A stretch of 64,000 bases of DNA, taken from assembly GCA_036365455.1 (NCBI GenBank), contig JAWQUS010000022.1:2108001-2172000 (forward strand), read 5' to 3'. Origin of the DNA: Macrosoma leucophasiata (taxonomy: Eukaryota; Arthropoda; Insecta; Lepidoptera; Hedylidae). This document shows positions 1-10,500 of the stretch, in pieces. The notes under the pieces were generated by a model that saw only the letters and a program-made list of their open reading frames with translations, was not told where the DNA came from and searched no databases. A program made the position numbers and the translations under genes. Within the stretch, counting starts at the first letter, position 1, and every line of letters starts with the position of its first letter.

Positions 1-32
1 GATGATAAAAGCAACAGTCTAAAGTTAGTTGC

Positions 33-440
33 TAAGGAGCCGTCCATAAAATACGTCCCGCTAAAACAAGAAAAAAAAAACCTCTTCAGGCTTTTTGATG
101 TAGTTCTAATTGTACAATAGTTATAATTATGTTTAAATAAATACATTAAAAAAAAAAGGTTTTTTTGACCCCACCCCTCATATTATCACGCTGTGTCACA
201 CTATCTGGGACCTCCCTAAATATATTATGTCACCAAAACTAAGACCCCTCCCCTGAATAAGACAAATTTTTTTAATCATTAATAATCTAACGAAATATTT
301 ATTTAAAATATTTTAATATAATAATATTTTAATGAACTGCGAACGTCACGTTGCTATGGATCCCCCCCCCTGTCACATTTTGTCACGCTCAGATCCTTCC
401 CCCTCTTTGTATGCGAACGTATTTTAAGGACGGTCCCTTA
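33..440. repeat. TIR element (MITE), copy 1
   Basis: The ends are imperfect inverted repeats reading TAAGGAGCCGTCC at the left and GGACGGTCCCTTA at the right, both next to an AAAATACGT-like block. The interior holds runs of C and TGTCAC-type motifs and has no open frame. A second copy of the family lies near 30588-30975. A short sequence, gcaacagtct, occurs on both sides. Confidence 0.6.
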
Positions 441-468
441 ACAGAAAAAAGCAACAGTCTGATGTTAA

Positions 469-1483
469 CACGTTAACTGCCAACGCGGTCAATGTTGTGC
501 GATGCTTGAATACGTATTCAGGCTAAGTAAAAACCCTGAACTTCTTAATTTTTTGTATATTGTTTTTATTTAATATTTAGAAACCTTATGTATTTAAATA
601 ACATGTTTTATTTAAACATACACTGAAATAGACCTTTTTAAATATTTATTATTCATCGCACAACATTGACCCCATGGCCTCCGCGGCCAAAAATCGAAAT
701 ATTCGTTCGGTAGGGCCGCGCGGTCATGTTGCCGCTCACCCTCGCGACCTCGAAATTACACTCTCGCGGCCCTGTAATTTCCGGCACAGAGGCATAACAT
801 CTTAGGCCTCAGGAGTGGTAACGCATCTGCATTTTGACCTTGGTCTTTGTGTGGGTATCCATAGGCTCCAGTCATCACTTAACACCAATGTGAACTGCAT
901 GCTTGTTTGCTTTTTTTAATGTCTTGGAAGTGTCCAAGACATTAAAAAAAATGACTTTCCAAGGACGTTTAATAGCTAAAAACAGGACTAAAAAAGTTAA
1001 TACTTTTTGTGCTAATTGTCCTGATGAACCCTAGGTATGTGTTGAATGTTTCACTAAAGTCCATTAAATGTTACGTTTGAATTTTTTTAAATAAGTTATT
1101 TTAAATTGATTTAAGAAGTTCTACTGATACGGGTATTATTATCTCTTTTAGTTGCATTTATCTAGAAAACGTGTGTTTACTTAATTATAAACCCAAAAGA
1201 CTCAATCAGTGATTCACATTTTTGTGTGCGATTTTTTCTAAGTCAAAACCCCTCTTTAGAAAAACCAAGCTATGTAAGTTGAACTAGAGGGCCGCGCGGG
1301 TCACCGTGTAAGTGAATTGTATCCATACTGTTGTCTATTGGCGCAATAGAGAGTTTTGAACACAGACCTGACGCGCGGTCAGCATTGTCAGACGCGGCTT
1401 GAATGGAAAGCTTCAATGTCGCTCAACATTGTCCCCCAAGGCTCGAACGGAAAAAGTATTTTTTATGCATGGCAGCTAACGTG
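469..1483. mobile_element. piggyBac-like non-autonomous element flanked by TTAA
   Basis: The left end CACGTTAACTGCC and right end GGCAGCTAACGTG are near-perfect inverted repeats, each bordered by TTAA (465-468 and 1484-1487), the piggyBac target. There is no transposase frame inside. Subterminal blocks rich in CGCGGTCA and CAACATTG are repeated in both arms. A type C short repeat fragment is nested inside near 765-935. Confidence 0.6.
765..935 (+). repeat. Dispersed short repeat family C, 3' part
   Basis: Shares the core blocks cctgtaatttccggcaca, ctcaggagtggtaacgca and gtgaactgcatgcttgt with more than 20 other copies in this window. Nested in the TTAA-flanked element. Confidence 0.75.
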
Positions 1484-1818
1484 TTAAGTTGCCAACGTTA
1501 GTTTTTTTATTCTTTACTAAACTTGGCATGATTCTTTTGAACCTTGGCCAGAATCTCAAATTATAGGTCGTGACCGAAATAGACCATCACTAATACACTA
1601 ACTATAGATCTGTCACTAATTTCAATACAATCTTTTGCAACAAAACAACTTGATAAAATTCCCAAGAACTTAACTGACATTTTAACTCCAGTGTCACCAT
1701 ATTGAAAAAAAATAAAAGAATGGAAACTAAACATATGTGCGTACTGTTGGAGGCTTGAATAATAGGCTAGTTGACAAGTTTTTTACCAAGCCTCAAGTAG
1801 TTCAAGATTATTCTAGTA

Positions 1819-2190
1819 CAGAGGTTCCCAAACTATTTTTACTTGTAGACCCCTTCAATTTGTAAATAATTGATGCTTTCCATATTATACAAAATTGTTC
1901 AGTGTCTATTTAATTTATTATGTATTTTTGATTATTATTAGTGGTTATTCACTCTAGGTTAGTTTAAAAAAAAATGACGATGTAAAAGTGCTCTCCAGGA
2001 GCCTAATTATATGAAATAAATGAATAAACTGAATAAACTGAATAATAATTTTCTGGCTTCGGTGGACCCCCTTGCTAACATTTATATCACTTTCCCATAC
2101 ATACCATTTTTATTTACGCATATACGTAGACCCCATCGAGTCTCCCATAGACCCCAGGGGGGTCTATATAGACCACTTTGGGAATCACTG
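1819..2190. mobile_element. hAT-type MITE with 8-bp target duplication
   Basis: Starts CAGAGGTTCCCAAACT and ends with the inverted form AGACCACTTTGGGAATCACTG, flanked on both sides by ttctagta (1811-1818 and 2191-2198). An 8-bp duplication with CAG-type ends is the hAT signature. The family also occurs at 39421-39735. Confidence 0.85.
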
Positions 2191-2397
2191 TTCTAGTAGG
2201 TAAAAAATCTTATATTTTTTCGACTTACAATATCAAATAACTTTAATTTTAAAATCTTAACAACACGAATGGACGAAAACTGTCATACATGGTGACGTTG
2301 AAATTTTCGATGATATGACGTCACTAGTATAGTAAACAAACGTAAAATTACCACAAGTGACATGTGGAAGACGCGTTGACATTGGTTTACAACCTGT

Positions 2398-2676
2398 ATG
2401 ACGTCATATCATCACAACATGGCGTACATCGTTTTAGGACTTTGAAATTAAAAAACATATTATTTAAGTTCAATTATCAGTGATTCGTGATTTTTATAAA
2501 TTAATCGCAATATATCCTGAATTCTGACATCAAATACATGACGTCATATCATCACAACATGGCGTACAGCGTTTTAGGACTTTGAAATTAAAAAACATAT
2601 TTTTAAGTTCAATTATCAGTGATTCGTGATTTTTATAAATTAAACGCAATATATCCTGAATTCTGACATCAAATAC
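2398..2676. repeat. 140-bp tandem duplication (two units)
   Basis: Units 2398-2537 and 2538-2676 are almost identical, each beginning atgacgtcatatcatcacaa. They differ by a few substitutions and a short indel, so the duplication is recent compared with the surrounding element. Confidence 0.85.
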
Positions 2677-2959
2677 CACAAAAAATAAACATTTTCAATT
2701 TTTATTATTATTATTGACACAGGTCAACTAGCCTATTACAAATTGGTCCAATTTTGATGATACTTGTGGAGAAATTATTGCTTTCTTATCACCAAACGTA
2801 AAACTAACAGGAAATATATTTGAAGAACAATGTTGAATAACAATTGAAGGACATTGCTAGGTTCAATTTAGCTAAGATTATTTACAGAATTATTTCTAAA
2901 AGGCAGATATTATTAACCTCACTATAACTGACATATTTAATTTTCGATTGTGAAGTATC

Positions 2960-3480
2960 TAAAATTTGATCAAAATGGTCGATAAACGCTAGATTAGGTG
3001 GTGTGCAAGAGATAATGCTCTACAGAGCCGATTGCTGAGAGCTGACAACGCAACGTTTCAAAAACAATTAAGCTAATAATTAATTAAACTTGATTTTTAG
3101 TTAACACATTTTTTGTACAGTTCTTGTAAGCGGCTTCTTCACAAAGCGGGCGAAGCTTTGTTGTGGTTAGACATGACAATGTGTACGTGTACGGTGTATT
3201 AGTGTGTGTGCCTTAGGGAGCGGCCAATCACGTGCTCGCTCTCATTTGCGTACACGCTTTTACACTAAGAGTTTCGACTTCGTAAAGCGTTATCTCTAAT
3301 GCCGACCAATACCGAACGACCTATTAGTGTTTAGGTAGGCAGTGAGCCTACCAAAACACTAATAGGTCGTTCGGTATTGGTCAACTTGATCAAAATGGTC
3401 GACAAACTTCAGATTAGGTGGTGTGCAAAAGAGATAAAGCTTTACAGAGCCGAAATTATCCGGATTCTCTCTCCTAAGGT
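2960..3480. repeat. Fragments of a ~240-bp MITE (family M) with a central hairpin
   Basis: Contains gatcaaaatggtcgacaaac and gagataaagctttacagagc blocks also seen at 43732-43972, 49826-50066 and 52368-52612. A near-perfect hairpin at 3304-3382 pairs gaccaataccgaacgaccta with its complement around a 5-nt loop. Confidence 0.65.
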
Positions 3481-3681
3481 TGATGTTGATCTTGCTGCGC
3501 ACTGTAAATAAGTGTTACGTTACGATACAGTTAAATATCGCATTGTCGTGTATCGATACAAATTATCGATATATCTCATTTCAATATATCGATACGTGGC
3601 ACATCTTTATCACAATAAAGCGTCCACTGCGTGTTGCTAAGACTATGCTTACGAACTATACACATTAGATCTTCAATTTAA

Positions 3682-4086
3682 GGTGGACGCACACTTATCA
3701 GAGCCGAACGCGCCGAATTTTAGAATTCTTTATATGATATCGTACGAAACTGATGAACATTTGCCCGCGCCGATTCGTCCGAATCGGCAGAATCCAAGAA
3801 ATACGGCTGATGCAGCCGACTCGTCCAATGCGGCCGACTCGGCCGATGCGATCACATTCTATCAGGTATGTGAGAGTACTTACTACTTATTCATATATTC
3901 TAAAAATGAGTGTTTCTAATTTGATAGAATTAGTATGTGGTTATGAATAGCTATAGGTGTAAAGAAAATAGAAACGATTTCGTCGGCGCGATCGATTTCT
4001 TCGGCGCGATCGATTTCTTCGGCGCGGTATTTTAGTGCGAGGTTTATTTGACTTCGACTCGTTCGGCTCCTAAGTGTGCGTTCACC
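3682..4086. mobile_element. MITE with TTTAA flanks
   Basis: Left end GGTGGACGCACACTTATCAG and right end CTAAGTGTGCGTTCACC form TIRs of about 35 bp, each bordered by TTTAA (3677-3681 and 4087-4091). A short tandem repeat of a gatttcttcggcgcgatc unit lies at 3975-4027. Open frames inside are by-products of CG-rich repeats. Confidence 0.7.
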
Positions 4087-4091
4087 TTTAA

Positions 4092-4751
4092 ACAACTTTT
4101 ATTTAAAACGAACAACAATCTAAATACCGTCCGAATGGGACAATAGGCACAATTGCCACCAAAATTGGACCGTCAATATTGAGAAGAAACATAAAGTACT
4201 ACCTAGTTGGTGATAAAATGCTTGTCGATCAATTTGGCTTTTTGCTTTTCACGTTATTTGTGTTCGAAGTAATAATTATCTTGATAAATATACTTTGATA
4301 GTAATAAAATATGGTTTGGCAAATCAATCTGCCCCTTCTACGTGTATTCAAGGATTTTAGGTCGACGTTTCCTGCAGCGTCTGCCCTTAGTTAAAGATCT
4401 GACGAGTTAGATTTTTTTCCAACTCGAGTAACTCTAAACAGCTGAGCTACTGAATCGAGTCACAACTCGAGTTGACTCGAGTCGTAACTCGTGTTTATTA
4501 CAGCGGATTACAGATAATTGATTTACAATAGATGAGTCAAAAATTTAAGAAATTAAGTTAATCTTCATCTTAATCAGCATGGATAATAATAAAATATTTA
4601 TCAAAGAAAACAATTATCTCAATAATTTCAAATCCTACTTTTGGATTTGCCGAGTTGCAAAACCGTAAAAGGCCATTCCCGCCTTATTTTAAAAATATTA
4701 CATACTAATGTTATTATCGATCCATGCATCGTTAATATTCTTAATAAATCT
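4092..4751. other. Intergenic, nothing identified
   Basis: AT-rich sequence with scattered cgagttgactcgagt self-complementary blocks near 4445-4495. I see no gene. Confidence 0.4.
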
Positions 4752-5100
4752 GTAGTTAATAATGATGAATGATAGTATCGGTGTAAAAATGAAAAAAGGC
4801 ATGCTCCGATGGTTCGGACATATAGAAAGAATGTCGAATGAGCGAATGACTAAACAGATATACAATGCGAATGTGGATGGTTGCAGAGGCCCAGGAAGAC
4901 CAAGGCTGACCTACCATGACCAAATAGGTCGAGTTCTGTCTGATGGTGGGGTCAAAAGTCTTAGGAATCGGCGTGCATGTATGAAGAGAATGATGAAGGT
5001 AGACGAGGCACGAGAGGTTTGTCAGAACCGGGATGTCTGGCGCTCTACACTCTCTGCCTACCCCGTTAGGGACCTGGCGTGAAGATACATACATACATAA
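4752..5100 (+). mobile_element. 3' end of a non-LTR retrotransposon (family E)
   Basis: Encodes a 106-residue tail starting GMLRWFGHIERM and containing [14 protein letters not shown]. This is the C-terminal region typical of insect non-LTR reverse transcriptases, ending at VRDLA. It is followed by a catacatacata simple-repeat tail, as expected of a 3' end. Shorter fragments lie at 32015, 33147, 34843, 40677, 46135, 50345 and 57950. Confidence 0.8.
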
Positions 5101-5396
5101 TGGAACTAGCTTCAGTTTCAAATAGTAAGTGGGTCACGAAGGAGCTGTCTGAAAATTACTTAACAATATTTGGGAAACACTAGTCTAGATTAGCTGCAAA
5201 CTATTTACCTAATGGATCACAAACCTTGCTTTATATGGTCATAGCCGACATTTGTAAACTTGTAAATATCTGTATCCACGTAACAATTGAGTTAATGCTA
5301 TAAAGCATGAAATTTTAACAAAATCGACAAGCATTTTTCATAGACGCCTTAACAGATTTACAAAAAGGAATTATACAACAAATTAAAGGTACACAA

Positions 5397-5519
5397 TCAA
5401 TCGCTCTGCCCTGCTGCTTGGCGAAGGAGGACGTATATTTTCTCTTTTATCCAATCCTTGTTGTATGGTGCATATGTGTTTGTGGATTTCTGGTATACAA
5501 GGCAGCTAAGGTCTGCTAA
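5397..5519 (-). CDS. e(r): ERH coding exon 3
   Basis: 40 codons from LADLSCLVY to GQSD and a TGA stop at 5397-5399. It contains the diagnostic [13 protein letters not shown]. The genomic frame through exon 2 runs past its donor into the intron, so this exon is only found by splicing. Confidence 0.93.
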   Translation of the reverse strand, partial: LADLSCLVYQKSTNTYAPYNKDWIKEKIYVLLRQAAGQSD

Positions 5520-6374
5520 CTGAAAATGAAATAAATGACTCTTTAATCCACTAAACTAAACATTATTTTTATTGGTGGTAGAGCCCTAAAATTTAATGTG
5601 ACTGAGTAATTAGTAAAATAATAAATAAACTGTTCAGTGTTTAAAACTCTTTTTTTTATGTATTGGAAGTGGCAAACAAGCATGCGGTTCACATTGATGT
5701 TAAGTGATGACTATAGCCTATAGAGACCCACACAAAGACCAATCACAGGGCCGTACATTACCACCTGATTGGAACACGATAGTGCTGAACACTACCATTT
5801 AGAGGCAAGTAAATTAGGTAATGCAGTGGTGTGATGCAGGCAACGAGGTGGTGGCACCATATCAAATAATTCAGCAGAGCACTTGCTGCTGTAGAGACGG
5901 CAAAAAAAAAGTCCCAGCGTATCAGCGCACTCAGATGTTCTATCAGTGGGTGCTTACAGTATACGAGCCTCAGCTAATAAACACAAGACAAGTGTCAATT
6001 AAGGATTTTGTATATCTACCCACGAATGAAACATAGGCGTGAAGTTGAAACAAAAATTGGAAAGAGATATTTGTTAATTAAAAACTAAGCATACCTGATC
6101 AACAAAATCGAATAACTGGGATATATCATAAGTTATTGTAGGCGTATTTGGATTTCTTCTTTTCAAATGTTCCTCGTATATCTTGCAAACGCCCTCCATA
6201 CAGTCGTTTACGCTCTCGTAATCGGAGTACGTCCGCGTCTCGGGCCTCGGACCAGGCTGAACCAGCAATATTGTGTGCGACTGAAATTGTAATCCAACAT
6301 AACCTTTAATACCGCCATTTCTTCGAAGCAACATATAATTGTTTACACAATATATACAAACTCATACACACCAT
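5397..6374 (-). CDS. e(r): Enhancer of rudimentary homolog (ERH), complete
   Basis: ERH is a small, highly conserved nuclear protein linked to RNA processing, transcription regulation and meiotic mRNA handling. Three coding exons join in phase 0: 6374-6372 (ATG only), 6280-6095 (62 codons) and 5519-5397 (40 codons plus stop), giving 103 residues against about 104 in animals. Recognisable blocks are [26 protein letters not shown] in variant form, [18 protein letters not shown] and [15 protein letters not shown]. Donors are GTGTGT after the lone ATG and GTATGC after exon 2. Acceptors are tttcag and ttttcag. The start lies head-to-head with the BRCA2 gene. The second intron carries a family C repeat and a LINE fragment. 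Identity is very secure from the protein; the isolated-ATG exon fits the known family start. Confidence 0.95.
5649..5834 (-). repeat. Family C short repeat (partial)
   Basis: Carries agtggcaaacaagcatgcgg and gatagtgctgaacactacca, with an internal deletion. Lies in ERH intron 2. Confidence 0.75.
5835..5965 (-). mobile_element. Diverged fragment of the CR1/Jockey-like LINE
   Basis: Matches the segment of the LINE at 20781-23295 that reads gtggcaccat...cagagcactcac...gtagagacgg (around 21110-21200), with many substitutions. Confidence 0.6.
6095..6280 (-). CDS. e(r): ERH coding exon 2
   Basis: 62 codons from SHTILLVQP to FDFVDQ, carrying most of the ERH fold. Bounded by tttcag on the 5' side and gtatgc on the 3' side. 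Confidence 0.95.
6372..6374 (-). CDS. e(r): ERH coding exon 1 (initiator codon only)
   Basis: On the minus strand ATG is followed directly by the donor GTGTGT. Joining it to exon 2 gives MSHTI, the conserved ERH start. Confidence 0.8.
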
Positions 6375-6395
6375 TTTTACTGTGAATTAAATTGA

Positions 6396-6517
6396 ATGTG
6401 GTTTTTTAAACAAAACACTTTGATAAATGATTTTTTAGAGGAATTAAGGTATTTCGTGGAATATCTCGCTCCGAAATTCGATGAAGCTTCTCTTTCTGTC
6501 AGTTCAGAAATGGAAAG
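6396..6517 (+). other. Possible additional 5' coding exon of BRCA2 (40 codons)
   Basis: An ATG directly after an in-frame TGA opens a frame through FLEELRYFVEYLAPKF to SVSSEMER and reaches an AG|GTAATT donor at 6518. Splicing to the AG at 7297-7298, inside the same 13-bp sequence repeated at 7287-7299, would continue in frame as SVEEIAYF. The acceptor has no pyrimidine tract. The stretch may instead be antisense to the ERH 5' leader. I do not recognise the peptide. Confidence 0.3.
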
Positions 6518-7040
6518 GTAATTAGTAGACTAATTATTAACAATAGTATTAAGTATTAACTAAAAATCTGCTACTTGTTTAAAAAGAGGAGTTAGTTTTG
6601 TACTTTCAGAAGACAGTAATAAAATCATATCAAATAACAGAAGGTTAGGAATACATACAATTTTATTCAATTAATTACATTCATAATTTTATTTGTATTC
6701 ATTTTCTAAACAGATGACTACATTTCGGTATACGCCACAAGTTATAGATTAGTATTACAAAACTACTTTTACGTGGACATTTGCTTTCTTGACTGAGTAT
6801 TACTTTTTCTCTTGTAGGTAGATAGGCTTACCAAAATAAATTCATCTATTTTGTGCTATTACGATAAAACATAACGAAATTAAAAAAATATTTTTTAAAA
6901 CGTACACGTTCCGATTTTAGTATTTTTAGTATTTGGAACGTGTCCTTTGGCATTTGACTGTTGCTGACATCTGACATTTCACTTTGCTAGTTGACATTTT
7001 GACAGCAGACACAGATAGCTCTTAAAAAAGAAAAAAGGGC

Positions 7041-7221
7041 GAAATTGTTGGAATTACAGAAAGCAAACGATGTAAGAAAACCTAGAAAATATGTAACCAA
7101 TGTAAATAAACTAAAAAGTTCTAGTCTTATACCTGCAATTACTAGATTCTGGCAGAATTACCCTTAGTCTTGGGTAGTAGCCATTAATATAAATAAAGAA
7201 GAAGAAGAAGAAATTGTTGGA
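7041..7221 (+). pseudogene. Copy of part of BRCA2 exon 1 inserted upstream, with 12-bp direct repeats
   Basis: Positions 7055-7138 match exon 1 positions 7469-7552 over 84 bp with only a few substitutions. The block is bracketed by gaaattgttgga at 7041-7052 and 7210-7221 and ends in an aataaagaagaagaagaa tail. Direct repeats plus a purine tail suggest retrotransposition rather than simple tandem duplication. Confidence 0.75.
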
Positions 7222-7290
7222 TTTTCTGTTTGTTTTGTATAAAATTATTTAATTCATTGAAAGTTTATCACATACAATTACAAAATAGAA

Positions 7291-7569
7291 ATGGAAAGGA
7301 GTGTTGAAGAAATTGCTTATTTCAAATCTCTATTAGAGAAATACAGTGAAAAAAAGTGTGTAAATCTCTACCAAAACAAATCATGCGATTTAAAACCTCA
7401 ACCACAAAATAAAGTTAATATGAGCGCTGCAGAAGTTATTTCAAGTGTTTCAAAGCAAATAATGGCTATACAGAAAGCGGACGATGTAAGAAAACCTAGA
7501 AAATATGTAACCAATGTAAATAAACTAAAAAAATCTAGTCTTATACCTGCAAATATGTTACTGAAGGAT
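7291..7569 (+). CDS. Brca2: BRCA2 coding exon 1
   Basis: 93 codons, MERSVEEIAYF to NMLLKD, ending at donor GTAAGT in phase 0. The peptide is acidic/basic mixed with no domain I recognise. Its place in the gene rests on phase match and on the absence of any other upstream continuation of the large exon. Confidence 0.75.
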
Positions 7570-10500
7570 GTAAGTTAAGTAAACTTTATTTATGTAAAAG
7601 TTACGGTGGCGAACAAGCTTGCAGTGTACAGTGATGGTAAATAACTGCAGCCTTTAGACATCTACACAAACTGTATCAAAATGCAGATGCATTGTGACCT
7701 TTAAAATCTTTTTTTTTCCGTTATAACTACCATGGAGGCAAAGCAACATATGTTTTGCCTCCATGGTAGTTATATATATAGAACTGTATATAAAGTTTTT
7801 AATATTAGATATTATTTGTTGTATAATTTTAAAGTTATATAATTTACTAGCTGTTGCCCGTGGCTTCGCCCACGTGGATGACATTTAAAAAGTAGCCTAA
7901 GTTCTTTCTCTAAGTCAACTCTATCTCTGTACCGAATTTCATTAAAATCGGTTCAGTGGTTTGGACGTGAAAAGGTAACAGACAGATAGACAGATAGACC
8001 GACAGACAGACAAGAGTTACTTTCGCATTTATAATATTAGTAGGGGTTGTAAAAGTTTTCAATTAATTGCTACTGATAGCAATTTTATATGAATGCTATT
8101 TTAAGGTTAACCTGTTACCTCACAAGAAAAATATGATAGTTGTTTTCAATTGTTCATAAGCCCCCAGCGGTCTCTTGTGACTTGGCGGATTAAATAAAAA
8201 AAAACAAAAGTATTGCAATAGGGAATATGCATAAAATTTAAAATTGTCTCAAATATTTTTTTCTCGGATACTTATCAACGTTGTATTAAAATTACAAAGT
8301 TTTTTTTATTTACTAATTAATTAATGCCATTAAATATTATGTAAATAGTGCTAAATAAGGGAACGAAATTCAAACTTCCAAAACACGCCTCCATTGGTCA
8401 AGAAGAAATAACACTTTGTCTGGTGTTTTTCTAATAATATTTTTGCACTATACAATACTTGTAAGATGGCTTTTTGCTTCTTCCATGATTTGTAGAGCAA
8501 TTAAAATTGAAAATACGTATGAAGTAACACAAAAGTTTAGAGTAAAAAACACTCGACGTGTGTTGTGACGTCACAACACACGTCGTCAAAATGACGGCGT
8601 TTGAAGAGCTCAAATTTACTCAATGTTTTAAATTTCACTTTGAAAAATAACTATAATATTTTCCGGCCTATTTATAATTTTTCTACTATATATATTTATA
8701 AGTAAATGATTAATTTAAGACGAAAAAAAAAATTCATGAATATTCTCTGTCTCCTTTTTTTTTCTGTGGTATTGCATTTAATATTTTGATTACTAAATAA
8801 TTTCATAACATAAGATGTTTTCAATGATTAATGCATATTAATTAAAATATAGATTTTAGAATTCGTTTTCTTTTTATGTATAAATATTATTTCTTATTCT
8901 ATATATTGTAATTTTTTTAATATTAAGCTTGTATGTCGGCATGGTTGGTGGCTTGGTTATGAATATTCACACTATGCAGGGTAGAGATTGTGGAGCACCA
9001 AATGCTCAGGCCACCAGAAAAATATGACAATTGATTTCTTATTGTTCTCGGACCTGATCGGGTCCATTGCTGCTTCAGGGATTAATTTTTATTAAAAATA
9101 GATATTCAGGGAACTGTTACTCTCTAATAATAATAATGTAAATAATAATGTAAATTCTAAATATACATTCAAGTGTATATTAACGTCTTGTCACAAGAGA
9201 TGAATCTGTAAAAATATTTTTGATTTAATGGACGTATTAGTAAAAAGGAGAATATAAAATAAATTTCTAATTAAAGAAAAAAAAGTAACTTCACGCCTGT
9301 AATCCCCGAAGGGGTAGGCAGTGGTAAATGCATGCATTCAATCATACATGCAAACACCCACGACTCACCGGTTACGTTTTGGCCCATGTAACAGGTGGCG
9401 AACCTGTTGCCTGTCCGGGCACATTACCAAACTCCGGGGTACTGGGAAACTTCCAGAAAATGTAAAAATCCCAATAGAAGCAGAGATAAAGGATTTTAAA
9501 CCGTTATCTCTAATATCCCCGACCCGGGAATCGAACCCAGGACCTCCAGTGCAATAGTAATGGCCTGCTACCACTACGCTACTGAGGCATTTCTAATTAG
9601 TATTCACTATTACTCTTTTTCAGTCATCACACAATCATAACAATAAATTCGAAACACAATGTGTTATTGACACTCAATTCAATGATACAATTGTTAATGT
9701 TGAGGCAATAGATCAGAGGGGTATGACTCAGGAGTTTAACACGACATTCTGGCATGAAGAAGATAAATTTAATAACAAAGAAGAAAATACAAAACCAGAT
9801 AAAAAGGAAATTGAAGCGAACACAAATACAGAAACTGTGGCTACCAATTGTATTACAGTTTTAAATGAACAAAGAAATTTTACAGAAATAGTTCCTGTTA
9901 CAATTGAAAGTGAAAAAAGTAACAGTTTGGATCACAAAACCCCTAAAACCGAGGAACTTTTTGAAGATAGTAAGGAAGTAGAACATAATCATTCTCAAAT
10001 ACTTAATAAAGCTAACCATGGTAAAACATTTTATAAGGAAGAAAAGATTTTAACAGAAACTCATAATGCACTTACAACCAGCTGCAGTTTCAGAGATTCA
10101 AAGCATTATAATGAATTGACAGGTGCAATTTCTGATGATATATTAGATGATATAAACAGACCAAAAAGTCCAGTATTTAATAACATAAAACCAATACACA
10201 AATCTAATCCAACCATGACTTATAATTTAGAAACATTTGAAAAATTTGAATCCATAGCTATTCCGATTATAGAAGAAAACACAGACTTAGAAGATGTGAA
10301 AATATTAATTAATTGGCAAATAGTAGAAAAAGAATTGTTAATAAATTCAGATACAATATTTCTCTGTGATAAAATGGCAGGTTCTGTATCAAAAGGTGAT
10401 AATAAAACTGATAAATGCAAATCTCTAGATGATAACCCTTATCTAACTAGTCTTAAACAAGTAAATGTGGATGAAAAACCTGAAATATTATCTGATTTTA

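Larger units (their letters stand above)
1760..2738. mobile_element. TIR element with internal 140-bp tandem duplication
   Basis: Terminal inverted repeats TAATAGGCTAGTTGAC (left) and GTCAACTAGCCTATTA (right) are perfect over 16 bp. The element holds a nested hAT MITE and two tandem copies of a 140-bp unit. I see no coding frame and cannot assign a superfamily. Confidence 0.6.
6375..7290. promoter_or_regulatory. Head-to-head region between ERH and BRCA2
   Basis: The two genes start 916 bp apart on opposite strands, so their promoters must lie in this interval. TGACA-rich sequence at 6960-7012 looks like a promoter/5' leader. The interval also holds a 41-codon open frame, a copy of part of BRCA2 exon 1, and two pairs of short direct repeats. 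The promoter role is inferred from layout only. Confidence 0.5.

Noticed and set aside
4762..5082. A host gene encoding the 106-residue WFGHIERM protein
   Set aside because: The same peptide recurs in fragments across the window and ends in a catacata tail, so it is a non-LTR 3' end.
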